Below are positions 17,613 through 27,159 of a stretch of DNA of 64,000 nt, one piece after another; position 1 is the stretch's first letter, and the number at the start of each line of letters is the position of its first letter. This stretch comes from Candidatus Melainabacteria bacterium MEL.A1 (GTDB lineage: Bacteria > Cyanobacteriota > Vampirovibrionia > Gastranaerophilales > Gastranaerophilaceae). Both the position numbers and the translations under genes were made by a program. The DNA is taken from contig CP017245.1 of assembly GCA_001765415.1 (NCBI GenBank), positions 186,001-250,000 on the forward strand. Direction: 5' to 3'. The notes beneath the pieces are model-generated. The model did not search any database. It saw nothing but the letters and a program-made list of their open reading frames with translations, and was not told the DNA's origin.

Positions 17613-19205
17613 ATGACAAATACGAAACAATTAGAGAAAAAAATAAATAAAGTTTATAAAAAAGGTAATGTTAAAAGCGCAATTGAGCTTTGCCAAATCG
17701 GTTTGCAAGACGATCCTACCAATGCAGATTTGCATGTGAGGTTAGGGGATTTGTATTTGGCATGGCATTTAGATATTTATAATTCATGTCAGTATATTGA
17801 TGAGGCGATTACAGAATACCAGAGAGCATTGGAAACTTACATTGATTCTGCTGAAATCTATTTTAAAATAGGTCAAGCACACTTTTTTAAAGGAGATTTA
17901 GATAAAGCTATAAATTATTTGGATACCGCTATTTCAAAAGATAATAAATTGGGGAAAGCGTATTACCTTTTGGCTGAAACTTATACCAAAAAAGCAAGAT
18001 TTTCTGATGCAATCATGAATGCTAAAAAAGCAATTAAGGCTATGCCTTTGGCTAATTCTTGTGCGCATTTTTTGCTTTCAAGTTTGTATAATGTTTCATC
18101 TGCAAGAAGTTTCAAAAATTATTGTTTATCAAAATTTGAATTTGCTCTATCTGTTTTGACACTTCCATTCGATAAAATTGCTTTAGGAAATGTTGCAAGA
18201 ATGATGACGTACGGGAAATTCTTGCCAACTCTTGTTAAAGGCGCATATTTAGTACAAACGAACAGACTGAGTGAAGCTCTTGAATTGTATCGTGATGCGG
18301 TTGACAAAGCTCCAGGATTTATTCCTTTGTATTGTTTGTTGGGAGATATTTATCGCTCTTTAGGACAATTTGATGATGCAGTAACAGAATATAAAATGGC
18401 TATTTGGCTTGACGGTTTGAACATTCCTGCATATAGACATCTTTGTCAGGCTTATGAAGAACAAGGTGATTATGACAGTGCAGTTGAAATTTATGAAAAA
18501 TTAATACAAATCATGCCGAACATGCCTGATGTTCATTCAAATCTTGCAAACATTTTGTATGTAAAAGGCGATATTGATGGAGCAATTTCGCATTTTCAAA
18601 CTGCGGTTACCTTAAATCCTAAAAAGCAATGGACAAGTGTTATTAACCAAACATTAGGTTTTGTATATCAAGAATCAAAGCAGGATTTGGATGCAGCTAT
18701 CAGCTCTTATCAAAGTGCTTATCTTTTAACGCCTAAAGACATTGATATTTATGTAAATTTAGGTAGTGCTTTTTATGACAAAGAAGATATTGAAAACGCT
18801 TTGCAAGTTTACAGAAACGCTTTGGATTTAGATCCTGAAAATGCAAAAATTCACTGTAATTTAGGCTTTTTATACTGGGGCAAAGGTGATATTGATGAAG
18901 CCTTGAAAGAATATGGATTGGCTATTAAGTTTGACCCAAGTTATGATATTGCTTACAATAATATGGGCGTAATTTATCTTGACGATTTAGGTAGGGTGAA
19001 ACAGGCGGCTGATTTGTTCAAAAAATCAATTGAATGTAATCCTAATTATGCTTTGGCTCATTTTAATTTAGCACGTGCAATTGCAATTACAGGTGATAAA
19101 ATTGAAGCTGCAAAACTTTATCAAGTAGCACAAGATATAAACAAGATTACGAATGAAATTGATCCGCAAGATATTTTAGATAAAATTAATGCCTTGTTTG
19201 AATAA
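17613..19205 (+). CDS. Tetratricopeptide repeat protein
   Basis: 530 aa built almost entirely of TPR helical pairs, about eleven units, with typical patterns such as ALxxYRxALxLDPENAKIHCNLG and GDIDEALKEYGLAIKFDP. No signal peptide, so probably a cytoplasmic scaffold. Residues about 170-215 interrupt the array with a basic, less regular stretch. No Shine-Dalgarno is visible before the ATG. It is divergent from the homocitrate-synthase-like gene. Partner unknown. Confidence 0.85.
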   Translation: MTNTKQLEKKINKVYKKGNVKSAIELCQIGLQDDPTNADLHVRLGDLYLAWHLDIYNSCQYIDEAITEYQRALETYIDSAEIYFKIGQAHFFKGDLDKAINYLDTAISKDNKLGKAYYLLAETYTKKARFSDAIMNAKKAIKAMPLANSCAHFLLSSLYNVSSARSFKNYCLSKFEFALSVLTLPFDKIALGNVARMMTYGKFLPTLVKGAYLVQTNRLSEALELYRDAVDKAPGFIPLYCLLGDIYRSLGQFDDAVTEYKMAIWLDGLNIPAYRHLCQAYEEQGDYDSAVEIYEKLIQIMPNMPDVHSNLANILYVKGDIDGAISHFQTAVTLNPKKQWTSVINQTLGFVYQESKQDLDAAISSYQSAYLLTPKDIDIYVNLGSAFYDKEDIENALQVYRNALDLDPENAKIHCNLGFLYWGKGDIDEALKEYGLAIKFDPSYDIAYNNMGVIYLDDLGRVKQAADLFKKSIECNPNYALAHFNLARAIAITGDKIEAAKLYQVAQDINKITNEIDPQDILDKINALFE

Positions 19206-19258
19206 GTTTATATAAAAAGTAGAAAATTCGCACAACTAGTGTGTAAAGAGAGGGAAAA

Positions 19259-19999
19259 CTATTTATAAATCTTATTCCCTATTTGCACTTGTTTTGCATA
19301 CATTTCTTCACAAGCTCCGTAACCTCTGCTTGTTGCATCAGTGTCAGTTCTTGATAAACTAGATTTTCCTAAAGTTTTACCTTTCTCATTGTAAATATCA
19401 ACCAAATACCCGTCAATTTTTACTATGTCATTCTTTTTGACTTTTAACAAAGCCCCCATAACGTTTGCATTTGCCGGAATAATGTGTGTATGAGAAACGT
19501 GTGATGATACATAATTTAGATCCCAATAAGTATTGTTATAAGGCGGTTTTGCTCTCCATTGCAATTGTCTTGCTTGTCCTAAAGTTTTTGTTGATTTGAA
19601 TTTCCAATGTTTATGTAATTCTTTGGGCTTAGAGGCTAATTCACCCCACACAATCCCTAAATCTATTAAAAATACGTCATCAAATTCGCTTCTCATTACA
19701 TCCCTGAACCAAAAGTTGTTGTTTTTAGCTACAACTAGTCCTGATAATGAATATTCAGCTTGAGGCTGAATTGCATATTTGTATTTTTCTCCATTAACCT
19801 TCATGTATTTAGCATTATCCAGCATATTTTGTATAGGGTCATTGTATGTGTTTATTGGTACTTGTGTAGTTGTAGATACATGCGGAAAACTAAATTTGAT
19901 ACGGAATAAAATATCGCCAAGAATTGAATTTATTACAATAATAATAAAGATAATTAAACTTAATCTGCAAAACCATTTCCAAATATCTTCAAAATCCAT
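19259..19999 (-). CDS. Unknown membrane-anchored extracytoplasmic protein
   Basis: 246 aa with one N-terminal membrane helix (about residues 11-32) and a soluble part outside. The segment VSSHVSHTHIIPANANVMGALLKVKKNDIVKIDGYLVDI, given here in words as a His-rich turn followed by a small beta-barrel-like strand pair near residues 167-205, is a pattern I have seen in uncharacterised bacterial proteins. It lies 8 bp downstream of the histidine kinase at 20008, so it may be co-transcribed with it. AGAGGTG precedes the ATG. Function unknown. Confidence 0.75.
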   Translation of the reverse strand: MDFEDIWKWFCRLSLIIFIIIVINSILGDILFRIKFSFPHVSTTTQVPINTYNDPIQNMLDNAKYMKVNGEKYKYAIQPQAEYSLSGLVVAKNNNFWFRDVMRSEFDDVFLIDLGIVWGELASKPKELHKHWKFKSTKTLGQARQLQWRAKPPYNNTYWDLNYVSSHVSHTHIIPANANVMGALLKVKKNDIVKIDGYLVDIYNEKGKTLGKSSLSRTDTDATSRGYGACEEMYAKQVQIGNKIYK

Positions 20000-20007
20000 A
20001 ACACCTC

Positions 20008-21783
20008 TTAAATATTCGCAGTTTCAATCGTTTTTATCGGTAAAATAATTCCAAATGTTGAACCCTGACCTACTGCTGAATTTACAAATACTTTACCTTT
20101 GTGGTATTTTTCAATTGTTTGTTTAACAAGATGTAATCCCAATCCTGTCCCTTTTACTGTATGTATATTGTTTTCAACCCTATAAAATCTATCAAATATT
20201 TTCTTTTGAAATTCTGGCGCAATACCGCAACCTTGATCTGTAACTGTAATTTCTGCATTGTTGTCTGTTTTAGTAAGATTAACCTTAATTTCTCCATTAT
20301 CAGGAGAATATTTAATAGCATTTGACAAAAGGTTTGTTAATGCTCGTTCAATGCCATCATAGTTGAATAAAAATTCAGGTATTCCATCATCTTTTGTTAC
20401 AGTTATTTTTAAATTTCGTTCTTTTGTTAAGGCTTGAACCTGTGATACACATGTATCGACAACTTCGTACACACTATTCAAAGATTTTTCCATCTGAGCA
20501 TTTGCTTCCATTCGAGAAAAATCTAATATATCGTTAACCATACCTTGAAGTCTTATAATTTCTTGGTTTATAGTCCCAATAAATTCTTTTTGAGTATCAT
20601 AATCAAATTCATTTCCGTAATTATAAAGTGTGTCGATATAGCTTCTTAAAACAGTAACAGGGGTTCTGAGTTCATGTGAAACATTTGAAATAAATGTTGA
20701 TCTCATCGCATCCATTTCAGCTTCTTTTGTCATATCAATAAGAACGATTATGTAGCCAACGTAATCTTTGTTTCTTGTAAACATTGGTGAAATAATCGAC
20801 TTGATAACTCTTTTGTCGACTTGAATATTAAATTCAAGCGGTTTGTTTTCCATAACTTCAAGTGGTGTATCTTTAAATTCTTCAATTTTGTCTTTGAAAC
20901 AGAAATTTCCTTCAGTGTCGACGTAATCTTGAATTTTAATATTCAAAATTTGTTCATCATCAAGTTCAAGCAGTTTGTGTGCATGATTATTTATTAAAAC
21001 GACATTATCATTATTATCACAAACAACAACACCATTCGCAATACTCATCAAGACTGCTTCTAACTTGTTCCTTTCAAGAGTTAATTGTTCAATATTTTGT
21101 TCTTCATATATGTGGAGCCTGTTAGACATTTGGTTGAAAGCGTTAAACAATTCTTTAACTTCTGCGCTAACGTCTTTGTCTTTGATAGTATAACCAAATT
21201 CTCCGGTAGAAATTTTTTGAACACCATTATGAAGTATCCTTAATTCCCTTGTAATAAGGTATGTATTTATAAGGATTACAAACGCAAACACAATCCAAGC
21301 AACAGAAAATACAAATAATAGTGATGCTCGTGTAGTTGATGATATTTGTGAAATTATATTTCCAGATAATCCTATTGTTACAGAACCAATATTTATTCCG
21401 CTAGAATTAATCATCGGGGAGCTGACAATTATATTTGATGTTTTTAGACTTGAATTTTGTTCTGCGCCTGTTCTATAGAGAAGTTTTCCATCTGAATTTC
21501 TAAATTCAATAAAAATAATGTCGCTATGAGATGCTACAATTGTGTCAGCATGAGTTTTTAGGGTTTCCCTATTACGGCTATTGGATGAATGTTCTACAAG
21601 TTCAGTACATTCAATAGCCAAAGCTTTGGAAACAATTTGTCCAAAGTTTTGATATCCTTCATTTAAATTTTTTTGTATGTTAAAAATCGCAAACACCGCA
21701 ATAGCAACAATTAAAATAGTGCTGAGTAGCAATCCAGATATTATAAGGCGGTTTTGCGTTGTTAAGCTCACCTGTTTTGTCAT
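20008..21783 (-). CDS. Membrane sensor histidine kinase (PhoR/VicK type)
   Basis: 591 aa. Order: membrane helix 1 (about 13-35), extracytoplasmic sensor (about 36-150), membrane helix 2 (about 155-177), HAMP, a PAS domain (about 235-345), HisKA with the phosphoacceptor in FISNVSHELRTPVTVLRSYI near residue 367, and a HATPase domain with the N box NLLSNAIKYSPDNGEI and DQGCGIAPEFQKKIF, GTGLGLHLVK boxes. No response regulator gene adjoins it, so its partner lies elsewhere. Structure resembles phosphate or cell-wall sensing kinases; the ligand is unknown. Confidence 0.93.
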   Translation of the reverse strand: MTKQVSLTTQNRLIISGLLLSTILIVAIAVFAIFNIQKNLNEGYQNFGQIVSKALAIECTELVEHSSNSRNRETLKTHADTIVASHSDIIFIEFRNSDGKLLYRTGAEQNSSLKTSNIIVSSPMINSSGINIGSVTIGLSGNIISQISSTTRASLLFVFSVAWIVFAFVILINTYLITRELRILHNGVQKISTGEFGYTIKDKDVSAEVKELFNAFNQMSNRLHIYEEQNIEQLTLERNKLEAVLMSIANGVVVCDNNDNVVLINNHAHKLLELDDEQILNIKIQDYVDTEGNFCFKDKIEEFKDTPLEVMENKPLEFNIQVDKRVIKSIISPMFTRNKDYVGYIIVLIDMTKEAEMDAMRSTFISNVSHELRTPVTVLRSYIDTLYNYGNEFDYDTQKEFIGTINQEIIRLQGMVNDILDFSRMEANAQMEKSLNSVYEVVDTCVSQVQALTKERNLKITVTKDDGIPEFLFNYDGIERALTNLLSNAIKYSPDNGEIKVNLTKTDNNAEITVTDQGCGIAPEFQKKIFDRFYRVENNIHTVKGTGLGLHLVKQTIEKYHKGKVFVNSAVGQGSTFGIILPIKTIETANI

Positions 21784-21822
21784 AATAAAATTATATCACT
21801 CTTAATCCTTGTGGGCAAGTAG

Positions 21823-22293
21823 TTATTCTATAATATCTGCAAGATTAAATTTTATTATTTTTGCCAATTCATCAATGCTCATTTCTACTTGATAACCAAT
21901 TTTACCACCACTAAACATAATTGTTTCAAAATCTTTTGCTGAACTGTGAATTGTAGTTGTGAAAAATTTTTTCATTCCGACAGGAGAACAACCGCCATGA
22001 ATATACCCTGTTAGTGGTAACAAATCTTTTGATTTAATCATTTCAACCGATTTTTCTCCAACGCTTTTAGCAGCTTTTTTAAGATTTAATTCTTGTGCTA
22101 CCGGTAACATAAAAACGTAATGTTTTCCTGATTTTCCGACGGTTACTAATGTTTTGAAAACTCTATCAGGATTTTGTTTTAAGATGGATGCTACTTCTAC
22201 TCCACTTACGGCATCCGTTCCGACGTAGCTGTAAAAATTGTATTTGATTTTTAATTTATCAAGTTCACGCATTGCATTAGTTTTGTGTTCCAT
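21823..22293 (-). CDS. ybaK: YbaK-type aminoacyl-tRNA deacylase
   Basis: 156-aa editing protein that hydrolyses mischarged tRNA, in the family Cys-tRNA(Pro). Visible: the conserved lysine in DRVFKTLVTVG near residue 47 and the GGCSPVGMKK loop near 100. I chose the ATG at 22293 because AGGAGA precedes it. It is separated from the upstream FAD oxidoreductase by a terminator, so it is a single-gene unit. Confidence 0.9.
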   Translation of the reverse strand: MEHKTNAMRELDKLKIKYNFYSYVGTDAVSGVEVASILKQNPDRVFKTLVTVGKSGKHYVFMLPVAQELNLKKAAKSVGEKSVEMIKSKDLLPLTGYIHGGCSPVGMKKFFTTTIHSSAKDFETIMFSGGKIGYQVEMSIDELAKIIKFNLADIIE

Positions 22294-22306
22294 AAAATTT
22301 TCTCCT

Positions 22307-22345
22307 AAAAAAATTACCCCCAACAAGTGGTTGAGGGTAATTTTT
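22307..22345 (-). terminator. Rho-independent terminator after the FAD oxidoreductase gene
   Basis: On the minus strand the stem AAAAATTACCC/GGGTAATTTTT ends in a T-run; loop about 15 bases. It separates the oxidoreductase gene from ybaK. Confidence 0.8.
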
Positions 22346-22357
22346 AAAATATATTGT

Positions 22358-23734
22358 TTAACCTCTTTCGCAAATAGTTCTTGCAGCGTGTACACCTGAA
22401 GCAGAAGCTTGAATTAAACCTCTTGTAACGCCAGCACCGTCACCAATTGCAAACAAGTTTTTAACTCCTTCTGTTTCTAAGTTATTAGTTAATTTTACTC
22501 TTGCAGAGTAGAATTTAACCTCGATACCATAAAGAAGGGTGTATCTTGAAGCTGTTCCCGGACAAACTTTATCAAGAGCCTGCAACATCTCTATAATACT
22601 TGTCATTTGTCTGTAAGGAATTACCAAGCTTAAATCACCAGGAGTTGCACATGTAAGAGTTGGTTTAATTATGCTTGATTTAATTCTTTCCGGTGTAGAA
22701 CGTCTGCCATCTAGCAAATCGCCAAATCTTTGAACCAAAATTCCGCCGGCTAACATGTTTGCAAGTCTTGCGATATGTTGACCATATTGGATTGGTTCTT
22801 TGAATGGTTCAGTGAATTTTTCACTAACTAATAACGCAAAGTTTGTGTTGTTAGTTGTTTTCTCGGCATAACTGTGACCGTTTACGGTTGAAATTCCGTT
22901 ATAATTTTCTTGAACAACTTCTCCATTCGGATTCATACAGAATGTTCTAACTTCGTCGCCGAAGGTAGGTGAGTGGTAAATCAATTTAGATTCATACAAT
23001 TTATCTGTTAATGGTTCAAATACAGGAGCCGGTAGCTCTACTCTAACACCAACATCAACGGCATTATTTACCATCCCGATTTTGTGTTTGGCAAATTCTT
23101 GAGTTAACCAATCAGCCCCTTCTCTACCAGGAGCAACAATTGTGTATTCGGCTTTTATTGTTTCTCCGTTATCAAGAATGATTCCTTTAACCTGTTCGCA
23201 TTCAACAATTAATGATTGAGCTGAAACATCATTTAAAATAGTAATTCTGTCATTTAAGTAATCTTGCATATTTTTAAGGACATTAAGACTTCTTTCTGTC
23301 CCTAAGTGTCTTACTGGAGAATGTACAAGTTTTAACTCCGCAAGAACGGCTTGTCTTTCAAGTTCTTGAAAAACTTTCATATCTGTTCCAAAAACTTCAT
23401 CAGTTGCGCCGTAATCAAGGTATAATTGATCTGCGTAAGCAATCAAATCTTCAACTTGTTTTCTGTCCATATAGTCAACTAAGTGACCACCTACATCAGG
23501 AGTAAGAGTAAGTTTTCCGTCAGAAAAAGCTCCTGCACCACCCCATCCGCATAATAGTCCGCATTTTTTACAAGTAGGACACTTTGCATAGCCTTCTCGA
23601 AGCAAGCATTTTCTTTTTTCAATACGTTGACCTTTTTCAATTAAAACTACTTTCCAATCAGGTTTAAGTTTTGTTATTTCTAAAGCCGCAAAAATTCCGG
23701 CAGGACCTGCTCCAATAATAGCTACATTATACAT
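22358..23734 (-). CDS. FAD-dependent oxidoreductase (COG2509 type)
   Basis: 458 aa. Starts with the dinucleotide-binding motif IIGAGPAGIFAALEI (about 6-20), a Cys-rich stretch REGYAKCPTCKKCGLLCGWGGAGAFSDGKL near 46-76, and ends with the FAD-binding GDGAGVTRGLIQASASGV near 435. This set matches uncharacterised FAD-dependent dehydrogenases related to geranylgeranyl reductase-like flavoproteins. The CPTCKKC pattern could bind a metal. GGAGATATGA precedes the ATG. The substrate is unknown. Confidence 0.88.
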   Translation of the reverse strand: MYNVAIIGAGPAGIFAALEITKLKPDWKVVLIEKGQRIEKRKCLLREGYAKCPTCKKCGLLCGWGGAGAFSDGKLTLTPDVGGHLVDYMDRKQVEDLIAYADQLYLDYGATDEVFGTDMKVFQELERQAVLAELKLVHSPVRHLGTERSLNVLKNMQDYLNDRITILNDVSAQSLIVECEQVKGIILDNGETIKAEYTIVAPGREGADWLTQEFAKHKIGMVNNAVDVGVRVELPAPVFEPLTDKLYESKLIYHSPTFGDEVRTFCMNPNGEVVQENYNGISTVNGHSYAEKTTNNTNFALLVSEKFTEPFKEPIQYGQHIARLANMLAGGILVQRFGDLLDGRRSTPERIKSSIIKPTLTCATPGDLSLVIPYRQMTSIIEMLQALDKVCPGTASRYTLLYGIEVKFYSARVKLTNNLETEGVKNLFAIGDGAGVTRGLIQASASGVHAARTICERG

Positions 23735-23817
23735 TTCATATCTCCAATATTCTACTTAGTCAACCAATTAAATTTAACCCAAACAAGTTGTTTTTTAAAG
23801 TGTTTGTGAAGAATTTG

Positions 23818-24438
23818 TTAAGTATTAACTTTGCTGAAAGAAATATCATTTAGCGTAATTTTAAAATTTTTCTGACCATATTTTTGGTTGCTAGAAAGAT
23901 GCAAATTCAAAGAAACCTGCTCTCCGATTTTTTGTTTTGTTTCTTTGTCAAAACTTTCTGTAATTCTTAGTTTGGTCGAACGCAAAAAGTTCATAATATT
24001 GAAACCATAACTTCTTTTTGCATTATGTACATCGAAACTTGTAGAAATGTTTTTAGCCTTGCAAACCTGTTGTGCTTTACCCAAAAGTTCTCCTAATTCT
24101 TTTAATTTTTTCGCCTGAAGTCCAGTAAATAAATAACTTCCACTTTCATCAATTATACATCTGAAGTAATCAGATGGTTGGACATGTTTTTGGTTCCAAG
24201 CTTTTGGATAACCTTTAACACCTTGCAAAAAATCGTAATCAGGATCACGTTGTGCAAATTTTCTTATAATGTCATATTTTTTTGAATCGCCTTTTACAGG
24301 ACCAGCAAGAGTTGTAGTTAACTGTCTTGTAGCAGCACGAGTTAATTTCGGACTAAATGATTCCATATTGTCAATAAATACTCTTATTGGAATTACACTT
24401 GTAAAAGATGGATTATTATTGTTAATTGCAGAAAGCAT
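23818..24438 (-). CDS. Unknown protein with N-terminal F-x-S tag
   Basis: 206 aa. The ATG at 24438 is preferred over that at 24459 because AAAAAAGGAA lies just before it. The protein begins MLSAINNNNPSFTSVIPIRV, matching the Asn-rich plus F-x-(G/S) start found in four other unrelated proteins here. No membrane segment or signal peptide. Some conserved-looking stretches (VFIDNMESF, TTTLAGPVKGD) suggest a lineage-specific family. Function unknown. Confidence 0.7.
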   Translation of the reverse strand: MLSAINNNNPSFTSVIPIRVFIDNMESFSPKLTRAATRQLTTTLAGPVKGDSKKYDIIRKFAQRDPDYDFLQGVKGYPKAWNQKHVQPSDYFRCIIDESGSYLFTGLQAKKLKELGELLGKAQQVCKAKNISTSFDVHNAKRSYGFNIMNFLRSTKLRITESFDKETKQKIGEQVSLNLHLSSNQKYGQKNFKITLNDISFSKVNT

Positions 24439-24483
24439 AAAAAATTCCTTTTTTGTCATTAAAACATATAAAAAATTTTTTTG

Positions 24484-25845
24484 CTAGTTATTGCTTTCAA
24501 GAATTAACAAATTTGATTTAAAAGGTTTTCTTTTTGTTTGTTTGGCGTGTTCTATATTTGAAATAACTTCTTTTATGTCTTCGGAATTATTAATTTCTTG
24601 AGCTTCTTTGGCATAATTAAGAGCATCATCCAAATTATTTGCATTCATACAAATTACTGCCATATTGTAACAAACCATATATCTTTCTTCATCCGATTTG
24701 ACAAGTTTATATGCTTTTTTTAGAGCTTTTATTGCTTCTGAATATTTATTTAATTCTGCATATGCAATCCCCAAATCAATATATCCGCCAGCAATATCAG
24801 GTGCGTTTTTTATATAATTTTGAGCTTCTTTTAATTTTCTTAATGATATTTGGTTTGAAGTTCCCAAAACAACCGGAGCGTAGATTAATCCCTTCTTCTT
24901 CAAATCTTTTTGAGATGTGTTTGTAATTGTTGGTGCCAATTTATATAATAATCTGATAGTATTTATATCTTTTGAAGAAAGATATTGAAAAGAACTTCGA
25001 TATGGAGCATAAAAACTTGTATTATCGGTAGACATATACATCAAGTCTTCTGTGCTGTAGCTATGCCCCATTATTCCAAGAGCATGCCCAATTTCGTGCA
25101 AAATTGTGTTGTACATTTCTTTATCAGAAAAAAAGTTGCCATGTGGATCTTTTGTGTACAAAACAATTTTCATCTTGTGCAAAATTTCTCCCTTATAACT
25201 TGGAGTTGTAAAACCTACGACATATTTACATTCTTGTCCGTTACAAGTACCTGATGGGGTATTTGATATTTCAACAACGATATCTGCATTATTAGAATTT
25301 TCAATTGTAGCAAAAGTTATAAATCCGGTTGAATACTGCCATTGAGAAAAAGCCTTCAAAATTTCTGTTTTATAATATGGCGGAATATTTACGTTATTAT
25401 CTTCTGTAATAGCAACTTTTAACGGAAATTTTTCTGTGTCCCAACGTAAAATTCCATTATCAAGCGGAACTTGTTCAATATAGTTATCTCCTATAGTACT
25501 TAAAATTGTACGTTGCCACTCTGATATTCGGTTTTGAGCAGCTTGTTGTGCGCTATCCTTTTGGTTCCCAGAAGCAATTTCAAACATTTCTTTTTGAATA
25601 GTATAACTTGGAGCAAGATTTGTTAGCGCTTTTACGTAAAAATATCTGTAATCTTTGTTGTGTGGATTTAAAAAGACTGCATTTTTTAAATACTTTCTCG
25701 CAGCAACATAATTTTCTTTTTTTAATGAACTTTGACCTTGCCAATAGTAAAATGTTGGCATTAATTTAAAAACAACACCAAAAACAATTACAAATAAACA
25801 TATTAATATTGTTGTTCTTCTGTCGTTATTGTTTGTTTGTATCAT
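24484..25845 (-). CDS. Membrane-anchored matrixin-like metalloprotease with TPR repeats
   Basis: 453 aa. One membrane helix (about 12-30), a TPR-like unit (about 38-75), then a metzincin domain with H250-E-I-G-H254-A-L-G-I-M-G-H261 and the following DLMYMST Met-turn (about 267-273), and further TPR repeats (about 345-430). Zinc-dependent peptidase activity outside the cell is likely. It overlaps scpB by 20 bp and so appears to belong to the smc-scpA-scpB unit, an unexpected partner. AAAGG precedes the ATG. Confidence 0.88.
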   Translation of the reverse strand: MIQTNNNDRRTTILICLFVIVFGVVFKLMPTFYYWQGQSSLKKENYVAARKYLKNAVFLNPHNKDYRYFYVKALTNLAPSYTIQKEMFEIASGNQKDSAQQAAQNRISEWQRTILSTIGDNYIEQVPLDNGILRWDTEKFPLKVAITEDNNVNIPPYYKTEILKAFSQWQYSTGFITFATIENSNNADIVVEISNTPSGTCNGQECKYVVGFTTPSYKGEILHKMKIVLYTKDPHGNFFSDKEMYNTILHEIGHALGIMGHSYSTEDLMYMSTDNTSFYAPYRSSFQYLSSKDINTIRLLYKLAPTITNTSQKDLKKKGLIYAPVVLGTSNQISLRKLKEAQNYIKNAPDIAGGYIDLGIAYAELNKYSEAIKALKKAYKLVKSDEERYMVCYNMAVICMNANNLDDALNYAKEAQEINNSEDIKEVISNIEHAKQTKRKPFKSNLLILESNN

Positions 25846-26353
25846 CCTTTATGCCTTTGTCTATTTCAAGAATTTTAGCAAGTGAACGAGTATCACCTTT
25901 AAGTTTAAAATATTCCGCAAATTTTGGAGTAGTTTTTAAATTAAAACTTCTTCCGTTTTTATCTCTAGTTTTTGCTACAAGCCCTTTTTCAACCAACTCT
26001 TGAACATGTTCATACGCTGTAGAGCCTCTTAACTCTTTCAAATCAGTTTGTCTTATTGGTTCTTTTAGTGCAATTACCGATAGGGTTCTCAATACTGCCG
26101 GTTTTAAGTCAACAGGACAAAGAAGTTCTACAAGATCCATGTAATCTTCTTTTACTTGCAAAATATATCCATTTTCATCATCAATCTCTAAAGCTCCATC
26201 TCTTGTGGAATAATCCATAATTAGTTCCAATATAGCTTCTTCAATTTGTTCTTTTTCTTCTCCAAGAATTACTGCAATTTCTTCTAATGAAACGGCTCTG
26301 GCTGTTATAAATAAAACAGCCTCAATTCTGGATTTCAACTGTTCCATTTTCAT
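25826..26353 (-). CDS. scpB: Segregation and condensation protein B
   Basis: 175-aa kleisin-associated winged-helix protein of the bacterial condensin. Features: RIEAVLFITARAVSLEEIAVIL near the start, and LRTLSVIALKEPIRQTDLKELRGS plus LVEKGLVAKTRDKNGR, the typical second winged helix. I take the ATG at 26353, spaced from GGTGGAG, rather than an upstream GTG. It overlaps the 3' end of scpA by 32 bp. Confidence 0.93.
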   Translation of the reverse strand: MKMEQLKSRIEAVLFITARAVSLEEIAVILGEEKEQIEEAILELIMDYSTRDGALEIDDENGYILQVKEDYMDLVELLCPVDLKPAVLRTLSVIALKEPIRQTDLKELRGSTAYEHVQELVEKGLVAKTRDKNGRSFNLKTTPKFAEYFKLKGDTRSLAKILEIDKGIKDDTNKQ

Positions 26354-27155
26354 CTTTTTCTCCACCTTTTACTACATACAAATCAGAATAAAATTCATCT
26401 TGTTGTAGCTCATAATCTGTTTCTGCGGTTAAAAACAATAGCGCAATATATGCACTAATTCTATCCATCCCCAATAATGTAAGCTCGTTCAATTCAATTT
26501 TATCATTTTTTTCAAAAATTTGTGATAAATTTTCTTTTAATGATTGAACGCAACTTTCAATATATTCTTCATGTGCAAGATTAACAATGTCATTTGGAGT
26601 TAATCTTGAATAAGATTGCACCCTTCTTTTAGCACGTTCATGCGCACTTTTCAAAGATTGTTTGTGTTCTAATTTTTCATAGAATTGTAATTGTCTAATC
26701 AAATCTTTCAAAGTTACAACTCTGTTATGATTTAAACGAACACTTGTTCTACGCTGCAAAACCTCATCAATAGAGATTACGTTATTAATTGGTACGTAAT
26801 CATCTTCACCATAATCAACAATAAAACCGTCATCATCATATTCCAAATTGTCTTCCGGCTCAGAATCAAATTGGTTAATATCAATCCCTTCAAGAACATT
26901 TGATTTAAGCTTTAAAAGTACGGCTGCAAAAAGAAAAGTTCGTCCTGTAACTCTGAGGTTTTGAGATTTCATATCAATCATGTGAGCAAGATATTTGTCT
27001 GTAACATCAACAATATCAATGTTCCAAGGATCAATTTTGCCGGCTTTTGCCATATCAACTAAAATTCCAATCCCTTCGCTCTTTGTTTTACCGTCTTTGG
27101 TTAATCCCAAATCAGGTAAATCCATATTATAATTTAGTGCTACTTCTGTACTCAT
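26322..27155 (-). CDS. scpA: Segregation and condensation protein A (kleisin)
   Basis: 277-aa kleisin that bridges the SMC heads. DPWNIDIVDVTDKYL near residues 42-56 and TFLFAAVLLKLKSNVL near 73-88 are the N-terminal SMC-neck binding signatures; the C-terminal winged helix ends in FLTAETDYELQQDEFYSDLY. An acidic insert (about 100-120) lies between. It starts 5 bp after smc, with AAGGG before the ATG. Confidence 0.94.
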   Translation of the reverse strand: MSTEVALNYNMDLPDLGLTKDGKTKSEGIGILVDMAKAGKIDPWNIDIVDVTDKYLAHMIDMKSQNLRVTGRTFLFAAVLLKLKSNVLEGIDINQFDSEPEDNLEYDDDGFIVDYGEDDYVPINNVISIDEVLQRRTSVRLNHNRVVTLKDLIRQLQFYEKLEHKQSLKSAHERAKRRVQSYSRLTPNDIVNLAHEEYIESCVQSLKENLSQIFEKNDKIELNELTLLGMDRISAYIALLFLTAETDYELQQDEFYSDLYVVKGGEKDENGTVEIQN

Positions 27156-27159
27156 ACCC